From Candidatus Rokuibacteriota bacterium (GTDB taxonomy: Bacteria > Methylomirabilota > Methylomirabilia > Rokubacteriales > JACPHL01): a DNA stretch of 22,061 nucleotides. The translations under genes and the position numbers were made by a program. The stretch lies in NCBI GenBank assembly GCA_016188625.1, contig JACPHL010000008.1:1-22061 (forward strand), read 5' to 3'. Numbering within the stretch: the stretch's first letter is position 1; each line of letters begins with the position of its first letter. Shown here piece after piece: positions 6,798 through 13,583 of this stretch. The notes under the pieces are model-generated. The model ran no database searches. It was not told the origin of the DNA and was given only the letters and a program-made list of their open reading frames with translations.

Positions 6798-7007
6798 CTA
6801 GGCGGATTCCTCGCCCCCGCCCTCTTCGGCGGGCAGGATCCTGGCCCCGCATCGGTAGCAGTAGTGGAACGAGATGGGGTTCAGCACCTGACACTCGGGG
6901 CAGGGACGCACGCGGGTGTGCTCCTGGAACTTCCGGCCGTAGTAGAGCGGCGTCCCGCAGTTGCCGCAGTAGAACTTCTCGGGCCGCGGCCCGGCCTCCT
7001 CGCCCAT
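6798..7007 (-). CDS. Small zinc-ribbon protein with three CxxC knuckles
   Basis: 69 residues with C14-x2-C17, C36-x2-C39 and C50-x2-C53 (YCGNCGTPLYYG, CPECQVLNP, YCYRCGARI). This is the spacing of rubredoxin-like or double zinc-ribbon modules; three pairs could bind one zinc and leave a pair for a partner or an incomplete second site. No signal peptide. Its ATG follows the aminotransferase stop by one base (TGAGATG), implying translational coupling, so it may serve the two upstream enzymes as a metal-binding accessory or regulator. That link is inference from position. It is last in the operon; a hairpin follows. Confidence 0.75.
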   Translation of the reverse strand: MGEEAGPRPEKFYCGNCGTPLYYGRKFQEHTRVRPCPECQVLNPISFHYCYRCGARILPAEEGGGEESA

Positions 7008-7008
7008 C

Positions 7009-8328
7009 TCACCACACCCCCTCGTCCTGGAGGGCCGCCACGGCCCGGGCGAAGGCCTGGACCGTGCGCTCGAGGTCCTCGGCGCCGTGAACCGCCGAGA
7101 TCCAGCCGTGGTAGAGCGAGACGTCCACCCCCTCGAGGAGGAGGGCGCAGCGGAAGCGGTGGTAGAGGCCGAGGGTCTTCGCCCGCATCGGCCCCGAGGC
7201 GCTCGGCGGCCCCTCCAGGGCCAGGTGGAAGATGGACGCCTCGCCGTGGACCGTCCCCGGGACCCCGGCCTTGCGGAAGACCGCGGCGAGGGCGGCGCGG
7301 AACTCCTCGCTCCTGGCGTTCAGCTCGGCGTGGAGGCGGCCGTCGGCGATGAGCTCGAGCGTCGCGATCCCGGCGGCCGCCGAGAGCGGGTTGGCGTTGA
7401 AGGTCCCGGCGTGGGCGACCCGGCGGGTCCGGTTCCAGGCGGGGTCGGCACCGAAGGCGAGGAGGCCCACGATCTCCCGCCGGCCGCAGACCGCGCCGCC
7501 CGGGAGGCCGCCGGCGACGATCTTGGCCAGGGTGGTGAGGTCCGGGGTCACCCCGAAGTGGGCCTGGGCCCCGCCCGGCGCGTAGCGGAACCCCGAGATC
7601 ACCTCGTCGAAGATCAGGACCGCGCCCCGCTCCTGGGTGAGCTGGCGGAGCTCCTTCAGGAAGCCCGGGGCGGTCGGGATCTCCCCGGCCTGGCCGCCGG
7701 CGGGCTCGAGGATCACCGCGCCGATATCGTCCCGACCGCGCAGGAGCCGCTCGAGGGCCCCGAGGTCGTTGGGGGGGCAGAGGAGCACCTCCTCCAGGGC
7801 CGCCCCCGGGATCCCCGCCGAGAGGGGGATCTCGTAGGGGGGCTGGACCCCCGCGGCGACCCCGTCGTGCCAGCCGTGGAAGTGGCCGGTGAACTTCACG
7901 ACCCTCGGCCGGCCGGTAAAGGCCCGGGCCAGGCGGATGGCGAGGTGGGTCGCCTCGGTCCCCGACATGGTGAAGCGGACCAGCTCCGCCGAGGGGACCA
8001 GCCGCTGGATCCACTCGGCCCAGGCCACCTCGAGCTCGTGGCAGGCGCCATAGTGGGTCCCCCGCGCCACCTGATCCTGGACCGCCCTGACCACCGCGGG
8101 GTGGGCGTGGCCGAGGAGGAGCGCCCCGTGCCCCATCCAGTAGTCGATGTACTCGTGGCCGTCCACGTCCCACTTCCGGGTCCCCCGGGCATGGGTCACG
8201 TAGGGGGGGAAGGGGGTCAGGTGGCGGATGTCGTGGGTGATCCCGCCGGGGATGACGCGGCACGCCCGCTCCCAGAGGGCCCAGCTCCGGGCGCGGCTGG
8301 CCTGGTAGCGTTCGATCACCGAAGCCAT
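7009..8328 (-). CDS. Class-III aminotransferase, glutamate-1-semialdehyde aminomutase-like
   Basis: 439 residues, PLP-dependent, cytoplasmic. Family signatures in order: GTRKWDVDGHEYIDY (49-63), MSGTEATHLAIRLARA (121-136, phosphate-binding), HFHGWHD (149-155), LIFDEVISGFR with PLP-ring Asp241, and TLAKIVAGGLPGGA with the Schiff-base Lys269. The length and these motifs match the HemL-like branch. HemL converts glutamate-1-semialdehyde to 5-aminolevulinate, but many homologues are aminotransferases of other substrates, and no hemA or other tetrapyrrole gene is nearby. The start ATG is one base after the upstream stop (TGAGATG) with GGGAGGG ahead. The partnership with a D-glutamate-cyclase-like gene points to a glutamate-derived substrate, but this is only a hypothesis. 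Confidence 0.88.
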   Translation of the reverse strand: MASVIERYQASRARSWALWERACRVIPGGITHDIRHLTPFPPYVTHARGTRKWDVDGHEYIDYWMGHGALLLGHAHPAVVRAVQDQVARGTHYGACHELEVAWAEWIQRLVPSAELVRFTMSGTEATHLAIRLARAFTGRPRVVKFTGHFHGWHDGVAAGVQPPYEIPLSAGIPGAALEEVLLCPPNDLGALERLLRGRDDIGAVILEPAGGQAGEIPTAPGFLKELRQLTQERGAVLIFDEVISGFRYAPGGAQAHFGVTPDLTTLAKIVAGGLPGGAVCGRREIVGLLAFGADPAWNRTRRVAHAGTFNANPLSAAAGIATLELIADGRLHAELNARSEEFRAALAAVFRKAGVPGTVHGEASIFHLALEGPPSASGPMRAKTLGLYHRFRCALLLEGVDVSLYHGWISAVHGAEDLERTVQAFARAVAALQDEGVW

Positions 8329-8329
8329 C

Positions 8330-9235
8330 TCAGCCCTCCCAGCGCGTGGCCCGGCGCCCGTCGCCCTGGGCCAGCCCGTATTCGGTCAGCTCGCGCAGGA
8401 GCCCGAGGAGTCGCTGGTGCAGGGCGAGGGGGAGGCCGTCCACCGTGGGCGCGGCCTGGCCCGTGATCCCGTCCACGCCTCCCACCTCCACCTGGGCCTC
8501 GATGAGCCGCCGCTCCTCCTCGGGGGTGGGGAGGAGCTGGCGGCCGGCCAGGAGCGAGAGATAGGCGACCAGCGCCCACGCCCCCCAGTTGGAGGTCCCG
8601 GCCACCACCAGATGGTCGGTGGCGACGGTGGAGGCGATCGTCGCCCCATGGGGCAGACAGCGACCCACCGCCCGCCGGACGCGCCCCATCCCGACCTCGT
8701 TCCCGCCGTCCCCCACCCCCACCGTGACGAGGCCCCGGCGCCGGAGGAAGAGGCGGTCCAGGGGGGCGTTCCAGGCCGTCACGGAGAGCCCCCGGGTATT
8801 GTAGTACTCCCCGTCGGCGGCGCGGCCGGGGCGTTCGATCGCCACCAGATGGGTCGGGCGGAGCGACCGGAGGGCCGTCCGCGCCTCCCGGAGCGCGGCG
8901 GCGGGCTCGCCCGGGAGCGGGATCAGGGGGAGTGGCTCGCCGAGCGCCTTCCCGCTCGCCTCGAGGAGCGGCAGCACGGGGAGGTCGGCCAGGTAGTGGA
9001 CGGCCTTGCCGAGCCGGTGAAGGGCCCGGCCCAGCGCGACCGTCCCCGACGGCCCGTCGGTCTCCGCCGCCTCCCCGGGCCGGACGACGAACCCGGTGAG
9101 GAGGAGGCAACCGGCGCCCCCGAAGAGGCTCTCGGCGGCGCGGCGCGCCTCGCCGGGCCGGACGAGCCTGGCGATGCCGCGGCCGCCGGCATCCAGGGCG
9201 ACGAGGGTCTCGATGGGATCGAGGGAACCGGCCAT
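8330..9235 (-). CDS. DUF4392 / D-glutamate cyclase-like protein
   Basis: 301 residues covering the whole DUF4392 domain (the C-terminal domain of mammalian DGLUCY, which interconverts D-glutamate and 5-oxo-D-proline). Landmarks: GRGIARLV at 18-25, CLLLTGFVV at 43-51, ERPGRAADGEYYNTRG at 134-149, GVGDGGNEVGMG at 173-184 and ATDHLVVAGTSNWGAWAL at 205-222. The last two are the most distinctive. Start choice: ATG at 9235, because the domain begins right after it; upstream in-frame sequence is antisense to cysM and low-complexity. There is no clear Shine-Dalgarno, and the start codon lies in one arm of an inverted repeat (9233-9259). First gene of a tightly coupled three-gene operon. Reaction inferred from the family only. 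Confidence 0.82.
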   Translation of the reverse strand: MAGSLDPIETLVALDAGGRGIARLVRPGEARRAAESLFGGAGCLLLTGFVVRPGEAAETDGPSGTVALGRALHRLGKAVHYLADLPVLPLLEASGKALGEPLPLIPLPGEPAAALREARTALRSLRPTHLVAIERPGRAADGEYYNTRGLSVTAWNAPLDRLFLRRRGLVTVGVGDGGNEVGMGRVRRAVGRCLPHGATIASTVATDHLVVAGTSNWGAWALVAYLSLLAGRQLLPTPEEERRLIEAQVEVGGVDGITGQAAPTVDGLPLALHQRLLGLLRELTEYGLAQGDGRRATRWEG

Positions 9236-9259
9236 GGTAGCGGGGTAGAGGCTACCATG
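9233..9259 (-). promoter_or_regulatory. Perfect inverted repeat containing the DUF4392 start codon
   Basis: CATGGTAGC (9233-9241) and GCTACCATG (9251-9259) are perfect 9-bp arms around a 9-nt loop. In the minus-strand mRNA the start codon at 9235-9233 would be paired in the 3' arm. It may work as an RNA hairpin limiting translation or as a DNA operator in the 73-bp divergent gap before cysM. Confidence 0.55.
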
Positions 9260-9308
9260 TTCCCCGCGACGAGGCAAACGCTTTCCCCCGTGATAAGCTG
9301 GACTTGAG

Positions 9309-10304
9309 ATGGCCTCGCCGCGCCCCTCGCCCCGGCCTTCCCGGGCCAGGCGGCCGGCCCCGCCGGGGGCGCCCCTCGCGGGCTCCGTCCTCGACCTCAT
9401 CGGCCGGACGCCCCTGGTGGAGCTCCGGCGGCTCGCCCCCTCGCCCGAGATCCGCCTCTTCGCCAAGCTCGAGGGGCAGAACCCCACCGGGAGCCTCAAG
9501 GACCGGATCGCCCTGGCCATGATCGAGGCGGGCGAGGCCTCGGGCGTCCTCACCCCCGACAAGACCATCCTCGAGCCGACCAGCGGCAACACCGGGATCT
9601 CCCTGGCCCTGGTGGGCCGGCTCAAGGGCTACCGGGTCACGGCGGTGATGCCGGAGAACGTGAGCCTGGAGCGCCAGCGGCTCCTGGCCGCCTTCGGCGC
9701 CGAGGTGATCCTCACCGAGGGGGCCCGGGGGACGAACGGGGCGATCGAGGTCGCCCAGCGGTTGGCCAAGGACCCGCGCTACTTCATGCCGTTCCAGTAC
9801 GGCAACCCCGCCAATCCCCGCGCCCACTACGAGGGGACGGCCCGGGAGCTCCTCGAGGCCCTCCCCGAGATCGGCTGCTTCGTGGCCGGGCTCGGGACCG
9901 GCGGGACGCTCATGGGGGTCGGCCGGCGGCTGAAGGAGGCCGCTCCCCGAACCCGCGTCATCGCCGTGGAGCCGGAGCCGGGGGAGCAGGTCCAGGGGCT
10001 CCGGAGCCTGGAGGAGGGGTTCGTCCCCCCGATCCTCGACCTCGCCCTCCTGGACGGGAAGGTCCTCGTCAAGGGGCTGGACGCCCTGGCCGCCACCCGG
10101 CTCCTCCTTCAGCGCGAGGGGATCTTCGCCGGCCTCTCCTCCGGGGCCGTCCTCCACGCGGCGCTCCGCGAGGCGCGCCGGCTGCGGCGGGGGACGGTCG
10201 TGGCCCTCCTCGCCGACGGGGGGTGGAAGTACCTCTCGGCCGGGTTCTGGACCGGCCCCCTGGCCGCGGCCCGCGAGGAGCTGGCCGCCAAGCTCTGGTG
10301 GTGA
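9309..10304 (+). CDS. cysM: PLP-dependent cysteine synthase, CysM (O-phosphoserine) type
   Basis: 331 residues of the beta-family (OASS) fold, cytoplasmic. It forms cysteine from an activated serine and a sulfur donor. Visible: IGRTPLVELRRL at 31-42, the PLP lysine K64 in NPTGSLKDR, the TSGNTG substrate loop at 91-96, GTGGT for PLP phosphate (197-201), and GIFAGLSSGAVLHAAL. The C-terminal WKYLS and ending -LWW resemble mycobacterial CysM rather than CysK. R232 (QGLRSLEEGFVP) aligns by eye with Arg220 of M. tuberculosis CysM, the residue tied to O-phosphoserine use. No sulfur-carrier (CysO) or Mec gene is adjacent. A disordered Pro/Arg-rich extension precedes the domain, so the true start may be slightly downstream; no strong Shine-Dalgarno is seen. 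Confidence 0.85.
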   Translation: MASPRPSPRPSRARRPAPPGAPLAGSVLDLIGRTPLVELRRLAPSPEIRLFAKLEGQNPTGSLKDRIALAMIEAGEASGVLTPDKTILEPTSGNTGISLALVGRLKGYRVTAVMPENVSLERQRLLAAFGAEVILTEGARGTNGAIEVAQRLAKDPRYFMPFQYGNPANPRAHYEGTARELLEALPEIGCFVAGLGTGGTLMGVGRRLKEAAPRTRVIAVEPEPGEQVQGLRSLEEGFVPPILDLALLDGKVLVKGLDALAATRLLLQREGIFAGLSSGAVLHAALREARRLRRGTVVALLADGGWKYLSAGFWTGPLAAAREELAAKLWW

Positions 10305-10311
10305 GGCGGGG

Positions 10312-10803
10312 CTACTGCGCCGCGGGAAGTTGGGGGATGACGAAGTACATCTCCTCGGCCCAGCGCCCCTCCTTGTCGAGGAACACCACCAGCCCTTCGT
10401 CCCAGATGAGGGTCGGCCGCCCGGTCTTCGAGTCGGTCCCCTGCTGGCTGGGGCGCCCCCAGCCGACCTGGAGGCTCGCGAGCGGGAAGCGGTTCGCCCC
10501 GGGGTAGAGGATGAGGGCCCGCACCGTCTCCGGCTTGAACCCCTCGGGCCCGAGCAGCCCGAACTGGACCTCGAGCTTGATCAGGCCGGCCGGGGCCGCC
10601 TCCCCCTCGTAGAGCCACTCCCGGGTCTCGTACCCTTCTTCCCGGCCGCTCCGCTCCCGGGTGGGGGGGCCGAAGAGCCCACGCACGTCGTCCTGGGTGG
10701 ACTGCCCCGGGGTGACCCCGCCCCACTCCGCGGCCGGGAGCGCGGCCGGGATCAGGAGGAGCCAGAGGAGGAGGCCCGCGAGGCGCCGCGGCCCGCTGAT
10801 CAC
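10312..10803 (-). CDS. Exported protein with BamE/SmpA-like domain
   Basis: 163 residues starting at GTG 10803, which overlaps the stop of the CBS gene (GTGA), a standard translational-coupling junction. A signal peptide is evident (RRLAGLLLWLLLIPAALPAA, cleaved before EWGG). There is no lipobox cysteine, so it is periplasmic rather than a lipoprotein. The mature start WGGVTPGQSTQDDVRGLFG is the helix-turn typical of SmpA/OmlA/BamE-like domains (pattern I-x-P-G-x-T-x-x-D-V-x-x-L-x-G-P-P), which act in outer-membrane assembly or as general envelope-binding modules. The remainder is beta-rich (LIWDEGLVVFLDKEG). Convergent with cysM, leaving 7 bp between stops. Its role beside a CBS protein is unclear. 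Confidence 0.7.
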   Translation of the reverse strand: MISGPRRLAGLLLWLLLIPAALPAAEWGGVTPGQSTQDDVRGLFGPPTRERSGREEGYETREWLYEGEAAPAGLIKLEVQFGLLGPEGFKPETVRALILYPGANRFPLASLQVGWGRPSQQGTDSKTGRPTLIWDEGLVVFLDKEGRWAEEMYFVIPQLPAAQ

Positions 10804-11414
10804 CGCCGCCCGGCCTCGTGGGAGAGGACGGCGTAGCCCGCGGCGGTCAGGGCCGCGACGATCGGATGGGGGTCGCACGGCTCCAGCCTGAAGGTGTAGA
10901 CCCGCCCCTGGACCCCGGGGGGCGAGGTGAGGACCGCCATGCTGATGACCTCGCACCCCTCCTCCCGGATGATCCGGGAGACCTCCTGGAGGGCCTCCAG
11001 CGCCGGCACCACCACGTCGATCCGGGTGCTGGCCCGGAGGAGCCCGAACAGCTCCACGACGACCGAGAGGAGGTCGGTCTCGGTGACGATCCCGACCAGG
11101 GCGTCCCCCTCCACCACCGGGAGGCAGCCGATCTTCCGGGTCACCAGGAGCCGGGCCGCCTCCTCCACCGGCGCCTCGGGGCCGATGGTGAGCGGGGACT
11201 CCACCATGATCTCCCCCACCGTGGCCTCGGCCAGCCCCGGGGAGAGGAGGACCGGGCGGAGGTCGCGCTCCGAGACGATCCCGATCAGCCGGTCGTCGGC
11301 GACCACGGGGAGGTGACGGAACCGGCGGTCGCGCATGAGCTGGTAGGCCCGGATGGCCGGCTGATCCGGTCGGATCGTCACCACCTCCGCCGCCATGATG
11401 TCCCGGACCTGCAT
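10800..11414 (-). CDS. CBS-pair protein with C-terminal ACT-like region (AcuB-like)
   Basis: 204 residues, cytoplasmic. Two CBS motifs are clear: VRDIMAAEVVTIRPDQ through HLPVVADDRLIGIVSERDL (about 3-54) and VGEIMVESPLTIGPEA through CLPVVEGDALVGIVTETDL (about 66-116). Each ends in the G-I-V-S/T-E-x-D-L that binds the ribose of AMP, ATP or similar ligands. The last about 75 residues (RIDVVVPALEALQEVSRIIREEG) look like an ACT fold, as in AcuB proteins, so it is probably a ligand-sensing regulator. It follows the AIR-synthase-like gene by 58 bp; that gap includes a 12-codon ORF (11470-11432) starting 2 bp after the upstream stop, probably meaningless. It overlaps the next gene by 4 bp. Confidence 0.85.
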   Translation of the reverse strand: MQVRDIMAAEVVTIRPDQPAIRAYQLMRDRRFRHLPVVADDRLIGIVSERDLRPVLLSPGLAEATVGEIMVESPLTIGPEAPVEEAARLLVTRKIGCLPVVEGDALVGIVTETDLLSVVVELFGLLRASTRIDVVVPALEALQEVSRIIREEGCEVISMAVLTSPPGVQGRVYTFRLEPCDPHPIVAALTAAGYAVLSHEAGRR

Positions 11415-11472
11415 CGTCGGCGTTCCCCCGGTCAGGAGCCGAGGGCGAGGAAAGCCTTGCTCGGACGCATGG

Positions 11473-12486
11473 TCAGGCGAAGAGCTTGGTGATCTCGTCC
11501 TGGGGGAAGACGGGGAGGGGGCGGACCCGCCCGTGCTCGATCAGGGCGGTCCCCTCCTCGGGCGGCACGACCTGGCCGATGAAGGCGCAGTCGATCCCCT
11601 CCCGCGCGCAGGCGTGGAGCACCCGGGCGGCGTCGGCCGGCGCCAGGGCGAGGAGGAGGGCGCCCGAGGCGATGGTCCCCAGCGGATCCAGGCCGAACTC
11701 CCCGCAGAGCGCCTTCCCCTCGGGGAGGATGGGGATCCGCTCGGCCTCCACCCGGAGCCCCACCCCCGAGGCCTCGGCCAGCTCCCAGAGGCCGGTGGCG
11801 ATCCCGCCCTCGGTGGGGTCGTGCATGGCGTGGCAGGGCCCGAGCTCCACGGCCAGGAGGGCCTCCGGGACCACGCTGATCCCCGGGGCGTGGAGGTACC
11901 CCTTCGCGCGCGCGAGGAACGCCTCCGGGAACCCGCGGGCGCGCAGCTCGGCCTCCTTGACGCGGGCGATGACGGAGGTCCCCTCGACGGGCACGCCCTT
12001 GGTGAGGAGGAGCGCGTCGCCCGGCCGGGCCCCGCCCGTGGTCACCAGCCGGTCCTTGGCCACCTCGCCGAGCATGACCCCGGCCACGATCGGGCGGTCC
12101 AGCCCGTGGGTCACCTCGGTGTGGCCGCCGACCAGGGAGACCGAGAGCTCGCGGCACGCCTCCCCGAGCTGGGCGAAGAGGGCCTCCGCGGAGGCCTCGG
12201 TGGCCCGCCCCTCGGGGAGCAGGCAGGTCGCGAGGAACCAGCGGGGCCGGGCGCCGCGGACCGCGAGGTCGTTGGCGTTGACGACCAGGGCGTACCAGCC
12301 GAGGTCCTCGGTCACGAAGGTGACGGGGTCGGTGGTGGCCACGAGGTAGCGGTCGCCGAGATCGAGGACGGCCGCGTCCTCCCCGACCTTCGGGCCCACC
12401 ACCACCCGCTCGTCCAGGGGGGCGTACTTGGCCAGGAAGGTCGCCAGGAGCTGGGCGCGCAGCTTCCCGACGGGGAGGACGGACAT
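11473..12486 (-). CDS. AIR-synthase/HypE-like ATP-dependent protein
   Basis: 337 residues of the PurM/SelD/ThiL/HypE superfamily, which uses ATP to activate an oxygen atom on the substrate. Motifs: KVGEDAAVLD at 33-42 (nucleotide/Mg site), NANDLAVRGARPRWFL at 70-85, GGHTEVTHG at 120-128, and MHDPTEGGIATGLWELAEAS at 221-240. It most resembles the archaeal HypE-like subgroup. True HypE ends in a Pro-Arg-Ile-Cys whose cysteine carries the thiocarboxamide; here the end is FPQDEITKLFA with no cysteine, and no hydrogenase maturation gene is near, so hydrogenase work is unlikely. The ATG overlaps the stop of a 19-codon leader ORF (TGATG) and has no Shine-Dalgarno of its own. Substrate unknown. Confidence 0.85.
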   Translation of the reverse strand: MSVLPVGKLRAQLLATFLAKYAPLDERVVVGPKVGEDAAVLDLGDRYLVATTDPVTFVTEDLGWYALVVNANDLAVRGARPRWFLATCLLPEGRATEASAEALFAQLGEACRELSVSLVGGHTEVTHGLDRPIVAGVMLGEVAKDRLVTTGGARPGDALLLTKGVPVEGTSVIARVKEAELRARGFPEAFLARAKGYLHAPGISVVPEALLAVELGPCHAMHDPTEGGIATGLWELAEASGVGLRVEAERIPILPEGKALCGEFGLDPLGTIASGALLLALAPADAARVLHACAREGIDCAFIGQVVPPEEGTALIEHGRVRPLPVFPQDEITKLFA

Positions 12487-12545
12487 CAGGGCTGCTCGCG
12501 CGCGAGGGCGCGGGACCGGGGTTCTGGGGTGACGTGGAACGGCAT
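12486..12545 (-). CDS. Leader ORF of 19 codons coupled to the AIR-synthase-like gene
   Basis: ATG at 12545 follows GAGGGAG at good spacing and about 17 nt from the predicted transcript start. It encodes MPFHVTPEPRSRALAREQP and its TGA shares a base with the ATG at 12486 (TGATG). The downstream gene lacks its own Shine-Dalgarno, so the leader probably delivers ribosomes to it. There is no run of a single regulatory amino acid, so classic attenuation is not indicated. Confidence 0.5.
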   Translation of the reverse strand: MPFHVTPEPRSRALAREQP

Positions 12546-12568
12546 GGCTCCCTCGTGGGGCGCTCCCC

Positions 12569-12598
12569 AGTATAGTCGGCCCGCGCGAGGGGCGTCAA
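12569..12598 (-). promoter_or_regulatory. Sigma-70-type promoter of the AIR-synthase/CBS/BamE-like operon
   Basis: Minus strand: TTGACG (12598-12593), an 18-bp spacer, TATACT (12574-12569; 5 of 6). The start point near 12562 places the leader ORF immediately downstream. Confidence 0.7.
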
Positions 12599-12621
12599 GC
12601 CGGCCCCATCAACGGCTTGAC
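12594..12621. promoter_or_regulatory. Palindrome containing both divergent -35 boxes
   Basis: GTCAAGCCG (12594-12602) and CGGCTTGAC (12613-12621) are perfect 9-bp arms with a 10-bp spacer. Each arm contains nearly all of the -35 hexamer of one of two divergent promoters. One dimeric protein bound here could control both directions. Confidence 0.5.
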
Positions 12622-12645
12622 TTGACGACGCCCGTGGGGTAGTGT
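12617..12645 (+). promoter_or_regulatory. Candidate promoter for the small membrane protein gene
   Basis: TTGACT (12617-12622), a 17-bp spacer and TAGTGT (12640-12645) lie 22 bp before the ATG at 12668. The -10 is weak. Confidence 0.45.
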
Positions 12646-12667
12646 CGCTCAGAATTCAGGGCGCCGA

Positions 12668-13090
12668 ATGGACATTCCGTCGCGGCTCGCCATCTACTTC
12701 CGGGACCAGATCCTTCCCGCCCTGTTCACCGCCGCGCTCGCCATCCTCGAGCTCCTGCGCTGGATCGACCTCGTCCCCGTCGCGCCCCAGATCGAGCGGG
12801 ACTACGGGAGCTACGGGATCCTCCTCGCCGTCTCCGCGGCCATCGTCGCCAGCGGCGCCTTCATCCGGGAGAACCAGGACTTCGGCGTCGCGAACTTCCT
12901 CCTCACCGTGGTCAGCGGCCTCATCATGCTCCCGCCGTTCATCGTCGCGCCCGAGGGGCGCCCCCTGGGGCTCTACCCCGAGCAGTTCCGGATCATCTCG
13001 GTCTTCGCCTACCTCGGGCTGCACGTGACGGCCGGGATCTTCGTGGGCGGCCTCTGGACGGTTGTGCTGAAGGCCTTCTACCGCGAGTAG
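12668..13090 (+). CDS. Small four-helix inner-membrane protein, function unknown
   Basis: 140 residues with four predicted membrane helices: about 15-33 (ILPALFTAALAILELLRWI), 50-65 (GILLAVSAAIVASGAF), 74-93 (ANFLLTVVSGLIMLPPFIV) and 112-134 (SVFAYLGLHVTAGIFVGGLWTVV). Short charged loops contain RDQ, RENQD and an ending KAFYRE. It has no recognisable catalytic or transport motif. It is transcribed divergently from the AIR-synthase-like operon through the shared palindrome at 12594-12621, which hints at coregulation. The predicted 5' leader is only about 15 nt and has no strong Shine-Dalgarno. I do not recognise the family. Confidence 0.7.
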   Translation: MDIPSRLAIYFRDQILPALFTAALAILELLRWIDLVPVAPQIERDYGSYGILLAVSAAIVASGAFIRENQDFGVANFLLTVVSGLIMLPPFIVAPEGRPLGLYPEQFRIISVFAYLGLHVTAGIFVGGLWTVVLKAFYRE

Positions 13091-13145
13091 GCGCGCGGCG
13101 GCGCCCGGCCGCGGCGCGGACGGGGAGCGCGCGAGGGCCCGGCGT

Positions 13146-13544
13146 TCAGGCGCAGCCGGATCGCGGCGTGCCCGGGGCCCGCCGCGGGACCAGCGTGCAG
13201 GCGAAGGTGGCGGGCTGCCGCCGGTCCTCCTCGAGGGTGGCCTGGAGCCGGGCGAGGGTCCGATCGCGCCTGGCCAGGCCCACGCCGTAGATGGCCAGGT
13301 CGTTGACCAGCCTCACGTAGAAGGCGTGCGGCGCGTCGCCCCCGTCCCGCATGCAGGGCGCCGGCTTCTGGGCGACGCGGAGGAGCGGGCCGAAGGCCTC
13401 CACGTACCCCGCCAGGACCGGCTCGTCGCGGAGATCGCGGGGGACCTCCGGGAAGCGGGCGAGGAGCTCGTCCACCGTCATCGGCGCGGACGCCGGCCGG
13501 GCCTTGGCCTCGACATCCCGCGAGAGCCGGACCTGCATCGCCAT
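13146..13544 (-). CDS. Hypothetical protein
   Basis: 132 residues, unrecognised, soluble, with no signal peptide. An N-terminal segment (TVDELLARFPEVPRDLRDEPVLAGYVEAFGPLL) is followed by CMRDGGDAPHAFYVRLVNDLAIYGVGL and a basic tail with single cysteines near the end. It starts at ATG 13544 only about 3 nt from the predicted transcription start (promoter 13554-13583) and has no Shine-Dalgarno, so it may be translated from a leaderless message. Convergent with the membrane-protein gene; the 55-bp gap is GC-rich without a clear terminator. Codon bias agrees with neighbouring genes, supporting a real gene. Confidence 0.55.
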   Translation of the reverse strand: MAMQVRLSRDVEAKARPASAPMTVDELLARFPEVPRDLRDEPVLAGYVEAFGPLLRVAQKPAPCMRDGGDAPHAFYVRLVNDLAIYGVGLARRDRTLARLQATLEEDRRQPATFACTLVPRRAPGTPRSGCA

Positions 13545-13553
13545 GGCTGGCTT

Positions 13554-13583
13554 ATGATACTACGGTATTCATCCCCGCGTCCA
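13554..13583 (-). promoter_or_regulatory. Candidate promoter for a leaderless hypothetical gene
   Basis: Minus strand: TGGACG (13583-13578), an 18-bp spacer and TATCAT (13559-13554; 5 of 6). The start would fall at about 13547, almost at the ATG (13544). Confidence 0.4.

Noticed and set aside
9236-9625. Longer start for the DUF4392 protein at 9625.
   Set aside because: The extra 130 residues are antisense to cysM and unlike the family, whose domain begins right after the ATG at 9235.
11432-11470. 12-codon ORF between the HypE-like and CBS genes as a coupled peptide.
   Set aside because: No Shine-Dalgarno, and it ends 17 bp before the next start without overlap, so chance is the simplest reading.
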